Part shown: positions 25,476 to 34,271 of the stretch, in pieces
How the letters are laid out: each line of letters opens with the position of its first letter
Numbering within the stretch: position 1 is the stretch's first letter
NCBI GenBank assembly: GCA_009784825.1
Contig: WQXO01000007.1
Coordinates: forward strand, 1-64,000
Length of the DNA stretch: 64,000 nucleotides
Reading direction: 5' to 3'
Origin: Oscillospiraceae bacterium
GTDB taxonomy: Bacteria > Bacillota > Clostridia > Oscillospirales > Ruminococcaceae
The notes under the pieces: generated by a model
What the model was told of the DNA's origin: nothing
What the model saw: only the letters and a program-made list of their open reading frames with translations
The model's database searches: none
Translations under genes and position numbers: made by a program

Positions 25476-26663
25476 TTATTTTTTTCTCTTGAAAACAACC
25501 GCAACCGTTCCTGAGATTAACAGTGCCGCAAGCGGTATAGCAGCACCCGTCGGCGGATTGTTATCTCCCGAATCGTTTTCGTAGACTATCTGTAGCAGCT
25601 CTTGGGAATTAAAACTATCGAAATACTCTTTCGGGAGGTCTACTTTGCCGTTCTTCGTCGGTAACTCTATTAAGAAGATAAACGCTCCTACGCTTTCGTC
25701 TTGGTCGATGATAGTTGCGAAGCTGTTGCCGTCAGACAGCTTGAAGTCATTAGGGGAATTATCAAAGAAATATACACGCACCCTTAAATTAGTTGTGTCC
25801 TTGCCTGCCTCTCCTCCTCCGGCTACAGAAGCATGAGTGATAACCGCATTATATTGCCCGCCACTTTGATACTGTCCACCGCTTAATATAAACGGATACC
25901 CGTCTATATCGGTGGAAAAGTTTGTGCTTCCGTCAACACCTTCAAGCTGAAACGCTGTGGAAACTTTGGAATTTGCGAACTCGAAGTTATCGTTCCAAGC
26001 CGTTCCTCCTGAAAGCATGATAAATTTATAACCCTCTGAACCTTGAATATTCGACAGAGTCACCGTTCGCACATTTCCGTCACCGATTATTGACACATCC
26101 GCAGTAAAGCCGACAGTCGATATATCCCCTGCGTTTAGGTCGATTTTTCTGATATTGTCGTTATAGATTAGTGAAAAGGTTACATCTTCCCCAACACGGA
26201 CTTGGGATTTGCTCGGCTCGGATATGATTATGCTGAGAGTATGGCTGACACTTTCATCATCTGTAATCGAAAACGGGATTGTAGCCGCAACAGCGTTTGC
26301 GAATTCACCATCGCTTGTTGCCGCTGTGCCGCCGCCAAAGCGAATATACTTGTCGCCACCGACCTCGCCTTGTATGTTTGCAAGCGTTATTGTCCTTACA
26401 TTTCCGTCGCCGGTTACAGAAATATCGGCACTAAACCCGACGGTTGCTATGTCACCGCTTTGTAAGTAAACACCACCTACATCCCCGCTGTACACTACTA
26501 CATAAGTAACTGTTACGCCTGCGTTTACGCTATTGCTGCTCGGCTCGGACACTGTAACGGTAATCGTGCCGGGTCCTGCCGCCGTTGCCATAACCGGAAT
26601 TGCCATAATTGTAATCGCAGCAGCGATTATGTAAGAGGTAAGGTTTCTTTTTAAGTTTTTCAT
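25476..26663 (-). CDS. Secreted Ig-like repeat surface protein with NPPTG sorting signal
   Basis: 395 aa. An N-terminal signal peptide (basic KNLKRN, hydrophobic core to about residue 28, cleavage near ATAAG) is followed by two related Ig-like domains (about 32-138 and 142-250). These are recognisable by the paired blocks SGDIATVGFSADISVTGDGN and AGDISTVGFTADVSIIGDGN. A third region (about 255-365) follows. The C-terminus is a sortase-type signal: NPPTGA, a hydrophobic stretch and KRKK. No sortase gene is in the window, so anchoring would rely on a chromosomal sortase. AAGGAG precedes the ATG. It is probably a cell-surface adhesin or decoy carried as element cargo. Confidence 0.8.
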   Translation of the reverse strand: MKNLKRNLTSYIIAAAITIMAIPVMATAAGPGTITVTVSEPSSNSVNAGVTVTYVVVYSGDVGGVYLQSGDIATVGFSADISVTGDGNVRTITLANIQGEVGGDKYIRFGGGTAATSDGEFANAVAATIPFSITDDESVSHTLSIIISEPSKSQVRVGEDVTFSLIYNDNIRKIDLNAGDISTVGFTADVSIIGDGNVRTVTLSNIQGSEGYKFIMLSGGTAWNDNFEFANSKVSTAFQLEGVDGSTNFSTDIDGYPFILSGGQYQSGGQYNAVITHASVAGGGEAGKDTTNLRVRVYFFDNSPNDFKLSDGNSFATIIDQDESVGAFIFLIELPTKNGKVDLPKEYFDSFNSQELLQIVYENDSGDNNPPTGAAIPLAALLISGTVAVVFKRKK

Positions 26664-26853
26664 AGTGTTTCTCCTTAATTTTTGTTATTTTGGGCTTACA
26701 TATACTATATCACCAAGAAAAACAATGAAGTAAAAGTTTTTTGAAAATTATTTCAAAAGAATTAAAATTAAATTCATTAAAGCGGTTGAATTGTAATCCA
26801 ATACTACAAATCATTTGCTATAATGAATTTAATCCTCCTGTCGCAGTTAATTT

Positions 26854-27738
26854 TTAAGTTCTGCATTCAGCAGGCTTTTTTTCTTTTATTAACCTTTCTG
26901 TACCAATTTTTACTGCACAAGCATCTAAAAATTCTTCATACCGCTCTTTGCGGTCAGTAACAGTGGGCAAGGATACGCCATAACACTCACTTATTGTTAT
27001 ACGCCATCTTTTCAAATCATCGGGGTTCCTAAGTTCATTATCTACAACATCTCTCATATGAGAGAAACGCCCTTTCATTAAATGCATAAGCAAGGGTTTA
27101 TCCATCGGCTTAAACAGTTTACCACTTTCATAAATTGCTATTTTTGCACATTCGGAATCTTCTTTAACCAATTTAGTCATGTCAAATGTATAAAACCATT
27201 CAACATTCATCCGCTTTGTAATAGGTTTGTTTTTATCCGCACTTTTTTTCAAGTAGACAAGTTCCGCCACCTTTAGAGCGATTTCTAACTCTTCATAATT
27301 TTCAGAAATTTCTTTCCCACTTTTATTAATATCAGGGACTTTCTCCCAAACTCTTTCATCATCGTCCTTTTTATTAATTTCATAGATTACTTTTTCTTTC
27401 ATTTTTTTAAAATGGGTTTTTACACGAAAATTAATTAAAATGTGCAGCGTCGTTGAAAAATCTGCACCTTCGCTTTTGGGTATATATTTTTTTCGTAGAA
27501 TTAATCTTGCATATTCACTAAAAATAATATCCCAAAAGTAATAAGCCTCAATAGGTTTATGATTTCTATAATATACTCTCCCGGTTTCAGACACTCTATT
27601 AAACCAACCGATTATTACTGTCGCTATTTCAAGCTCTATTGTTGTAATTCTTGAGGCGTTTTCTTCCGAGTTGTCATTTGTCAGGTTAATTAACTCATTT
27701 GCAAGTTTATTAATACTATCTTTCTCTTCTTTAGTCAT
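26854..27738 (-). CDS. Unrecognised helical protein with sigma-like and helix-turn-helix segments
   Basis: 294 aa, charged and mostly helical. The segment FWDIIFSEYARLILRKKYI (about 69-87), followed by TTLHILINFRVKTHFKKMK, resembles sigma-70 region 2. Near the C-terminus ISECYGVSLPTVTDRKERYE (about 248-267) reads as a helix-turn-helix like region 4 or a simple DNA-binding domain. The similarity is by impression. It is the last gene of the three-gene STAND operon and overlaps the CARF-like gene by 8 bp, so a regulatory or effector role in that system is the best guess. Confidence 0.45.
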   Translation of the reverse strand: MTKEEKDSINKLANELINLTNDNSEENASRITTIELEIATVIIGWFNRVSETGRVYYRNHKPIEAYYFWDIIFSEYARLILRKKYIPKSEGADFSTTLHILINFRVKTHFKKMKEKVIYEINKKDDDERVWEKVPDINKSGKEISENYEELEIALKVAELVYLKKSADKNKPITKRMNVEWFYTFDMTKLVKEDSECAKIAIYESGKLFKPMDKPLLMHLMKGRFSHMRDVVDNELRNPDDLKRWRITISECYGVSLPTVTDRKERYEEFLDACAVKIGTERLIKEKKPAECRT

Positions 27739-28381
27739 TATCTTCTTCGCCCCCTATTCCCAGCATAATCTTAATCGCCGTCTCCGGGTTCGGAACTTTC
27801 ATTTCCGCGAGTTTATTAACTATCTCATTCATATAAAACAACGCAGTAGTGTCATAAACTCCGTTTTTGTTACTTATTGTTTCTTTGGGGTCATATCTCC
27901 CATAAACAACACATCCAATCGACACATTCACTTTTAATCTATACGCATAATTTAAAGCCATAGAAAGAATTATCGGGGTGGGTTTCGTGCCGAAAGTTAT
28001 ACAAGCAGAAACCTCTTCATTTCCTTTGATAGCATCGACAATATCGCTGAACAGCTTTAGCTGCGTATCAATATCTTCGCTGTCAATCACATCTACAAAC
28101 TCTGTTTTAACTGAGGCAAATCCCTTTTTTTCTTTGAGTTTGTTAATATCCTCAAGAAAGCACTCCCTATAATTGCGTTCAAAAATAGGGGTATCTTTCT
28201 TAATGATAATAATCCGAACATCGTCCCCCTTTTCCGTGTAGCCGTTTATCGCCGGAATAATAGGGAAATGTGCCTCGTCATAATCAAGTCTGCTGTTTCC
28301 GTAACCCTTATACGGTTTTTTAATGGGAGGGTTAGGTGCTTGGAAGGGTATGGCGGTGATGAATGTTTTTGTTTTTTTCAT
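27731..28381 (-). CDS. CARF-like (Csx1/TM1812-type Rossmann) small protein
   Basis: 216 aa. The core carries ACITFGTKPTPIILSMALNY (126-145), then VNVSIGCVVYG (151-161). This matches the strand-GTKP/S-helix and second strand of CARF ligand-binding domains (the DxTHG/GGTKP signature of TM1812 and related families). The N-terminal FITAIPFQAPN and VRIIIIKKD strands fit a Rossmann-type sheet. No HEPN or nuclease domain is fused, so it would sense a nucleotide signal or act as a partner. There is no CRISPR array or cas gene in the window. It sits 43 bp after the STAND gene on the same strand. Confidence 0.55.
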   Translation of the reverse strand: MKKTKTFITAIPFQAPNPPIKKPYKGYGNSRLDYDEAHFPIIPAINGYTEKGDDVRIIIIKKDTPIFERNYRECFLEDINKLKEKKGFASVKTEFVDVIDSEDIDTQLKLFSDIVDAIKGNEEVSACITFGTKPTPIILSMALNYAYRLKVNVSIGCVVYGRYDPKETISNKNGVYDTTALFYMNEIVNKLAEMKVPNPETAIKIMLGIGGEEDND

Positions 28382-28424
28382 AAAAAGGGCTCCTTATCAA
28401 TTATAGAAATGAATTGAATATTAA

Positions 28425-31400
28425 TCAATTACCTCTTCTTATTATTACTCTATTAAGAACATAAGTCATGAATTTTTTTTCGGGGAATTTGTTATTAACA
28501 CCTATTTCTTGAACTGATACCTCTACAAAACTTTTTTTTGAAACTACTAACTTACTATTCGTAACATTACCCTTTCTAATACGCCCTTCATGACCAATTC
28601 CAATATCAACAAATACATCTCCAAAACCAGTAATGCTTGTTATTAAACCATATTTTATATCACCGACATTAAGATTTGAAATATTGGTGTTCGGAATTAA
28701 AATACCACCAAAACTTTGTGTGTTTTTTCCATCGCTTCCGATAAAAACCTTTACTTCATCTCCAATATTACATATATTTTCGAAAGTTTCATTTCCATTT
28801 AACGGTATATAATCTTTTCCAATTGAAACTTCATGCATTCCATCAATTAACGCAACAACTTTGTCGTTTTCTTTCCGTGTTATTACAGCGTCATGTAATT
28901 GTCCATATTTAATTTTGTTTTTTGCTGCTATTATTGCTTTTCTCTCATCTTCTAATAACACTTTGAAATCTCGGGTATAGTAATTGTTATTAAATTTTTC
29001 AATAACGCCCTCAGCAATTTCACGAGACCTGTCAAAACAATTCAGTTTTTCATTTACTAATGCGGCTTTATATAATGCATCTTTAATATTATTTTTCACA
29101 CTATAATCAAGTTGTGAAATGTCATCATGTTTTATAATAAAATCATATAACCAATTCCCGTAAACATTTAATATTTCTTCGATTTGTTTAACATTTTTGT
29201 CGAAATTAACAGTATCATATACGTATGATAGCCTGCACATCGCACAAAAGGCAGAAAAACCAGGTTCTTTGCTTTTTCTAAATCCTTTATTTCCAGCAAA
29301 GAAATGCTCTATGTATTTACAGGTGTACGTTTTATCAATAGCCCAAAGCATATATATAACTTTCTCACGATTTGCTATAGTTAAATCTATTTTTTCTATA
29401 AACTCTTCCCATGTTTTAATAAATTGTTCACGGTCTTCCTTTAAAATATCCAATAATTTAATAAAAACATTTTGTTGAGTATCAATAATTTCTACAGTTT
29501 TATAATTGCAATTCAAGATGTCGTGGCAATACTTAATCGCGTCTTCAGTATTTCCTATTCTACGTGATAAACTTATATGCGGAAGTTTATCTTCCACACC
29601 TTTTTTTATTCTATGGTATTCATTTATTCCCTTTTTTAAATCTTCATTGCTATATTCATCGAAACACTTATTCATTAAATCCATTAGTGGTTTTTCTTTT
29701 ACTCGATATAAACCTTGTTGCCCTACTTCAATTATATCTCGTTCACTCAACTCCTCCAAAGCATTTTTAAGATTTGATTCATCAATTTTTTCTCTCAATA
29801 ATTCATTTAAAGTCTTTTTATAAAAAAAATAATAATCCCCTTCTTTAACAAAATCACATATTTTTGAAATGCATATAAATACTTTTTTAGTATCTTCCGA
29901 TAATCCGTTATACGTTTTCCCGTAAATAAAGTCAAATACACTATCATTTTCCATTAATCTTTTATCCGGTAATTGTTCAGAATATTCATGCACAAGAGAA
30001 TATGCATATCCCTTAATAAGCATAGGATTTCCAATAGTTGAAGCAAAAACAATCGCTTTTGCACTTTCGTAATCGTTTTCTATTTTTTTTATAGCCCAGT
30101 CTACTCTTATATCTAATTTTTTAATGGTTTCCGTTAAATAACTTAATGTATCTTCTTCTTCCAACTTATTACAGTCTATGTTGGCGCCATATATATTTTC
30201 TTTATAGCGGGTAGTTATTATTACTCTTGCAATGAGTATATCTAAATGTTCGTTTATAAATTCGATAATTCTTTTTTTATTTTCATCATCAAAAGTCTCG
30301 AAATCATCAATTACAAGCAACAATTTATTTTGGTTTTCAATGTTTTCATAAGCGTGACTTTTTTCGTATAATAAATCCTTGATTTTCTTCTCAATGGTTT
30401 CCCCCCCCTCGGGAGTAATTCCTAATATGTCACGGATTTCTTCCATAACTGCATCATAACTATTTACATTGTTTATTATATTTTCCGCATTTTGATTTAT
30501 TGCATTAAACACCCTGTTCTTCGCAGTAATAAAAACTATATGTTGAAATTTTCTTTTATCATCTGTGCATTTGAATAAATCGGAACATAATTTTTGAACA
30601 CAAGCTGTTTTGCCGGTGCCGCCTTGACCCACTATTGTAATACAGGTGTTACTAGGTTTTCCTATAAAATCTCTTAGTCTTCTATCAATGTTTTTTGTTG
30701 TTGCAGTTTCTATGAATTTATCTGTATCACCATAGTTACATTCGAATATATTCATCTCACATTTATTAGATGTGTTTCTTTTAATTTTTTTGTCATCGTC
30801 TCTGAACACACCTAAATCTCTAAATTCTTCTATAAAAAACGTTTCATCATCTGTAGAAAATACCTGATTAAATCTGAATTGAGCCGTATTTAAATCAACT
30901 GCTTTGCTATAAAAGTAAACTTCTTCAGACTCTGTCATCTTAATAAAAGGCGATAACCTTATATACTCGTTATTTATCCGCCAATACAATTGAGGAAAGA
31001 ATTCTTCTTGTTTGGCAATGAAACCACAAGGTATTTCTGAGAAAGCACCATGTGGGGTCATGCTTGAATAGTTTATTGCTTGGTAATTATTCCCAGCTTT
31101 ACCTGTGATTATAACGGTTACTATGTCTTGATTTAATTCTATAGGGAAGTTTCTCACATAACTTTCATATAAATTGTTTAAATCATTTGATATGACTGGT
31201 GCACCATCATCAAATACATAACCATGTGCTAAATTATCGTTACGAATTGTCGAATATTTCTCACAACCATTATTTGTCAAAAGTTTGTTAAATACTTTTG
31301 ATATAGAAGTATTATCATCTAATAATACTTCTGCCAAGAGTCTTTCAAGGCTACCGAATTGTAATAATTTAATAACCTTTATTGCATAGCTCTTATCCTC

Positions 31401-31559
31401 TTGAGATAGGTTTTCAAAATTTTTGTTCCAATAATATCCAAGCAAAACTAATAATAAATACTCCATACGAACCCTCTGGTATATGAGTTCCTCGCTATGA
31501 TTTCCTTTTAAATTGGCATTTCTAATTTTATTGTTTAAACGCGAACTAATATAATCCAT
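28425..31559 (-). CDS. Putative HEPN-STAND NTPase with C-terminal S1-like RNA-binding domains
   Basis: 1044 aa multidomain protein. The N-terminal helical domain contains RNDNLAHG with Arg106 and His112, the Rx4-6H signature of HEPN ribonucleases. The NTPase domain has Walker A VGQGGTGKTA (310-319), Walker B LLLVIDDFETFDD (about 413-425) and a RVIITTRY sensor (about 448-455), as in STAND/NB-ARC proteins. A winged-helix and helical-repeat region follows (about 520-870). The last 165 residues look like two OB folds; the second, VGDIKYGLITSITGFGDVFV (965-984), is a good S1 match. The architecture fits an NLR-like antiviral protein in which S1 domains sense RNA and HEPN cleaves it. GGAGGGG precedes the ATG. 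Domain calls are by eye. Confidence 0.75.
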   Translation of the reverse strand: MDYISSRLNNKIRNANLKGNHSEELIYQRVRMEYLLLVLLGYYWNKNFENLSQEDKSYAIKVIKLLQFGSLERLLAEVLLDDNTSISKVFNKLLTNNGCEKYSTIRNDNLAHGYVFDDGAPVISNDLNNLYESYVRNFPIELNQDIVTVIITGKAGNNYQAINYSSMTPHGAFSEIPCGFIAKQEEFFPQLYWRINNEYIRLSPFIKMTESEEVYFYSKAVDLNTAQFRFNQVFSTDDETFFIEEFRDLGVFRDDDKKIKRNTSNKCEMNIFECNYGDTDKFIETATTKNIDRRLRDFIGKPSNTCITIVGQGGTGKTACVQKLCSDLFKCTDDKRKFQHIVFITAKNRVFNAINQNAENIINNVNSYDAVMEEIRDILGITPEGGETIEKKIKDLLYEKSHAYENIENQNKLLLVIDDFETFDDENKKRIIEFINEHLDILIARVIITTRYKENIYGANIDCNKLEEEDTLSYLTETIKKLDIRVDWAIKKIENDYESAKAIVFASTIGNPMLIKGYAYSLVHEYSEQLPDKRLMENDSVFDFIYGKTYNGLSEDTKKVFICISKICDFVKEGDYYFFYKKTLNELLREKIDESNLKNALEELSERDIIEVGQQGLYRVKEKPLMDLMNKCFDEYSNEDLKKGINEYHRIKKGVEDKLPHISLSRRIGNTEDAIKYCHDILNCNYKTVEIIDTQQNVFIKLLDILKEDREQFIKTWEEFIEKIDLTIANREKVIYMLWAIDKTYTCKYIEHFFAGNKGFRKSKEPGFSAFCAMCRLSYVYDTVNFDKNVKQIEEILNVYGNWLYDFIIKHDDISQLDYSVKNNIKDALYKAALVNEKLNCFDRSREIAEGVIEKFNNNYYTRDFKVLLEDERKAIIAAKNKIKYGQLHDAVITRKENDKVVALIDGMHEVSIGKDYIPLNGNETFENICNIGDEVKVFIGSDGKNTQSFGGILIPNTNISNLNVGDIKYGLITSITGFGDVFVDIGIGHEGRIRKGNVTNSKLVVSKKSFVEVSVQEIGVNNKFPEKKFMTYVLNRVIIRRGN

Positions 31560-31595
31560 TGCTTCCCCTCCAAATAATTATTAAGATATTTACTC

Positions 31596-31639
31596 ATTCT
31601 ACCATAATCCCCCATAATATGTCAACGCCCCCATAATAT
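31596..31639 (-). promoter_or_regulatory. Promoter and direct-repeat operator of the STAND operon
   Basis: Minus strand TTGACA (31625-31620), 18-bp spacer, TAGAAT (31601-31596). Two identical 12-bp repeats (CCCCCATAATAT on the plus strand, 31609-31620 and 31628-31639) lie 19 bp apart and overlap the -35 box and spacer. This is a layout expected for a repressor binding site on one face of the helix. Confidence 0.6.
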
Positions 31640-31685
31640 TTTGTCGAAAATGCACAATTTTTGCAACTGCATTTTTACACCCCCC

Positions 31686-32270
31686 TTATAACTGCGTTTT
31701 ATCATCAAGCACCCTATCCACCAACCCATACGCTACTGCCTCTTCCGCACTCAAATAATAATCCCTATCCGTGTCAACAGTAACCTCTTGAACGTCTTTA
31801 CCCGTTGCTTCCGCTATAATTTGATTAAGAATTTTCTTGGTTTTCAAAATATTCGCAGCAGCACGCTCAATATCGGAAGCCTGACCCCTTGCTCCGCCTA
31901 ACGGCTGATGAATCATCATCTCGGCATAAGGCGTAATATATCGTTTACCTTTTGCCCCGCAAGCCGTTAAAAACGCACCCATGCTTGCCGCCATTCCGGT
32001 GCAAACGGTCGCTATGTCGCTTTTACTGCGATTCATAGCATCCATAATCGCCAACCCCGCTGACACACTCCCACCGGGGCTGTTAATGTAAAGGAAGATG
32101 TCCTTGTTGTTTTGTCGGTCTAAATACTCGATTTGCGATATTATCTCCATAGAAAGCCCATTGGTTATCTCGCCAACTAAAATAATCTTTCTGCTCTCAA
32201 AGAATTCAAGAGATAATAAATCGCAAACGCTTCTTCCTTGCTTGTCAATTGTAGTAATTGTCGGTATCAT
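31686..32270 (-). CDS. ClpP-family serine protease, element-borne copy
   Basis: 194 aa with a complete ClpP triad: Ser96 in GMAASMGAF, His121 in MMIHQPLGG and Asp170 in TDRDYYLSAEEA. The oxyanion strand motif YINSPGGSVSAG (61-72) is intact and the length equals that of housekeeping ClpP. No Clp ATPase is adjacent; the gene lies 21 bp downstream of the VirD4/TraG-like ATPase on the same strand. AAGGAGGG precedes the ATG. It may work with host ClpX/ClpC, substitute a subunit of the host protease, or serve the element's own system. Confidence 0.92.
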   Translation of the reverse strand: MIPTITTIDKQGRSVCDLLSLEFFESRKIILVGEITNGLSMEIISQIEYLDRQNNKDIFLYINSPGGSVSAGLAIMDAMNRSKSDIATVCTGMAASMGAFLTACGAKGKRYITPYAEMMIHQPLGGARGQASDIERAAANILKTKKILNQIIAEATGKDVQEVTVDTDRDYYLSAEEAVAYGLVDRVLDDKTQL

Positions 32271-32291
32271 AAAACCCTCCTTTTAAATAGC

Positions 32292-34271
32292 TTATTCTGC
32301 TTCATTGCTCCATTCAAAAACCAATCCCAGTGATAACAATTTCTCCCGTATTTCATTGAACGAACGCTTGCCGAGGTTACGGATGCTTTTCATTTCTTCC
32401 GAAGATTTCTTGATTAAATCATCAATTGTGTTAACCTCTGCACGTTTGAGGCAGTTAAAAGCACGCACCGTTAAATCTAAACTCTCAATTGTCATATGCA
32501 AAACTTCGTTTTCCTCCTCCTCATCATCGAAGAAATCGGCTTCATTAACATCAATTTTAATATAATCACCATTCATATCTTCATCGCTGATATATTCAAA
32601 GTCTTCCGGTTTAACAGTATAATCATCGTTTGGTTTTATTTTTTCTTGTGCTGAACCGAAGAGTTCGTTAAACTCCCGTGCCAATTCTTCTTGAATATTA
32701 TAGCTTTCGTCAGTTTTATTTCTTTTACCGATTTCATCGGGAACACAGTCAGTAAAAGGTATAGATATTACTTTATTCATAATATCAGAATACATCATTT
32801 CGGGTGTATATACCGACAATTTCTTGTCTTTCAGCTTATGCACGAACTTAGCGACGTTTTCGACTTTATGTTTATCCAAAAACGTGTATTGGTCAATATC
32901 ATTTAATCTTGCACAGTATTTAATATTATCTCTGATAAACAATGCTTCCTTGTACTCCGAATTCTTTCTCATATTACTCAGTTCTTCCGGTGTAATGAGA
33001 AGTTCGGGGTGTTCGCTTTGTGTAATATTGCTCATTCCACACTGCCTACTGATATAAGAGAGCATTTCATAGTCAGAACTTTGAAGAAAGATACAGTTTT
33101 TACAGTTCCCGATAATTGTTGTAGCTTCCTTTTCATAACTTGCTTCTAACTGGCTTTTGGATTGACACACTAAATACCATTTCATGTTCCTGCTGCGGCT
33201 GGCACTAATCTTAGCCGACATATCGTTAATTCTCACGTTACAGAACTCATCACAGATAAAATTAATTAGGCATTTAGGTGATTTTCCGGTGTTTTGATAC
33301 TTTTCACCGTATACCTCAACAAGATGACTGTATAGATTATCTATGATGATTCCCGATAAATGGTCATAGGCACTGGTTTCATCTGGAATAACTAAGAATA
33401 CGCACAATGGTTTTTCATAGGCTTCATTTATATTAAATGTAGTTACTGACAGCATTTTTAACAGAGACTCTTGGCACAGAAAATCCGCAAACAGGGAATT
33501 AGTAACCGCAACAATAGAAACCTTTGTTTTGTCGGCAGTGCCGAAAACTGTTTTCAATTGATGAGTATAATTGTTTGTCACTCTTTCGGATACTTTGTTA
33601 ACAATCTTCTCAAATACATCGGTATTATGCGAAAAAAATGTTGATAACGACAAAAGATTAATAAACTCAAAATAATCTTTCTTATTCTTGCAGCATTCAA
33701 ATAAAAGTCTAACAGTCGGAATAATGAGTGTTTGTGCCATATCATTCCAAAACGGGTCTGCTTTTGTATCGTTGTATTTCGCAGTCATCGCCGAAACTAA
33801 CCGTAAAATACTCCCCATCGCTTTATCTTCTTCACCTTTCATAAAAAGCTCATAGGGATATTGCAATATATTATATCCATCACATTTAAAATTTTTGAAA
33901 TCCAATATAACGCTTTGAATATTGTTATACTTTAACCAACCGATAATTTTAGGGTCTGTTGATAGCTCGCCTTTAACATCAGTTACTATCATAGACTGTC
34001 GAGCTCCCGCAACAGTAGTTATAAGCGGTCTGATACAGCTACGAGTCTTTTTCGACCCCGTTTCACCATATATAATCGTATGAGAATCATCATCGACAAC
34101 CGCTGCTTTGCCGTTTCTTATAATTAGAGGAATACCGCTTGTATCATACGTTTTTGCATTTAAATTAACCTTATTAAATGTATTGAATATGTAGTCGTCA
34201 GTAGCGAACTCGCTATGGTTGTTCGGAAACGTATATTGCCCCCAATCGGACTCAAAATTATAATCTTTCAT
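32292..34271 (-). CDS. VirD4/TraG-like ATPase fused to an RNA polymerase alpha-CTD-like domain
   Basis: 659 aa. The ATPase part has a modified P-loop YGETGSKKTRS (about 68-78; Lys replaces the usual Gly before GKT), IVTDVKGEL (about 94-102, typical TraG), NFICDEFCNV (Walker B, about 333-342) and a CQSKSQLEASY segment (motif III of coupling proteins). There is no N-terminal membrane anchor. After an acidic linker (about 560-590) the last 65 residues read IESLDLTVRAFNCLKRAEVN followed by RNLGKRSFNEIREKL, a clear match to the alpha-subunit C-terminal domain, which binds DNA and regulators. I see no relaxase partner. It overlaps the upstream gene by 14 bp. Confidence 0.82.
   Translation of the reverse strand: MKDYNFESDWGQYTFPNNHSEFATDDYIFNTFNKVNLNAKTYDTSGIPLIIRNGKAAVVDDDSHTIIYGETGSKKTRSCIRPLITTVAGARQSMIVTDVKGELSTDPKIIGWLKYNNIQSVILDFKNFKCDGYNILQYPYELFMKGEEDKAMGSILRLVSAMTAKYNDTKADPFWNDMAQTLIIPTVRLLFECCKNKKDYFEFINLLSLSTFFSHNTDVFEKIVNKVSERVTNNYTHQLKTVFGTADKTKVSIVAVTNSLFADFLCQESLLKMLSVTTFNINEAYEKPLCVFLVIPDETSAYDHLSGIIIDNLYSHLVEVYGEKYQNTGKSPKCLINFICDEFCNVRINDMSAKISASRSRNMKWYLVCQSKSQLEASYEKEATTIIGNCKNCIFLQSSDYEMLSYISRQCGMSNITQSEHPELLITPEELSNMRKNSEYKEALFIRDNIKYCARLNDIDQYTFLDKHKVENVAKFVHKLKDKKLSVYTPEMMYSDIMNKVISIPFTDCVPDEIGKRNKTDESYNIQEELAREFNELFGSAQEKIKPNDDYTVKPEDFEYISDEDMNGDYIKIDVNEADFFDDEEEENEVLHMTIESLDLTVRAFNCLKRAEVNTIDDLIKKSSEEMKSIRNLGKRSFNEIREKLLSLGLVFEWSNEAE

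Noticed and set aside
27731-31559. CRISPR type III signalling locus
   Set aside because: A CARF-like and a HEPN-like protein are present, but no Cas10, Cas7 or Cas5 gene and no repeats; a CRISPR-independent system is more likely.
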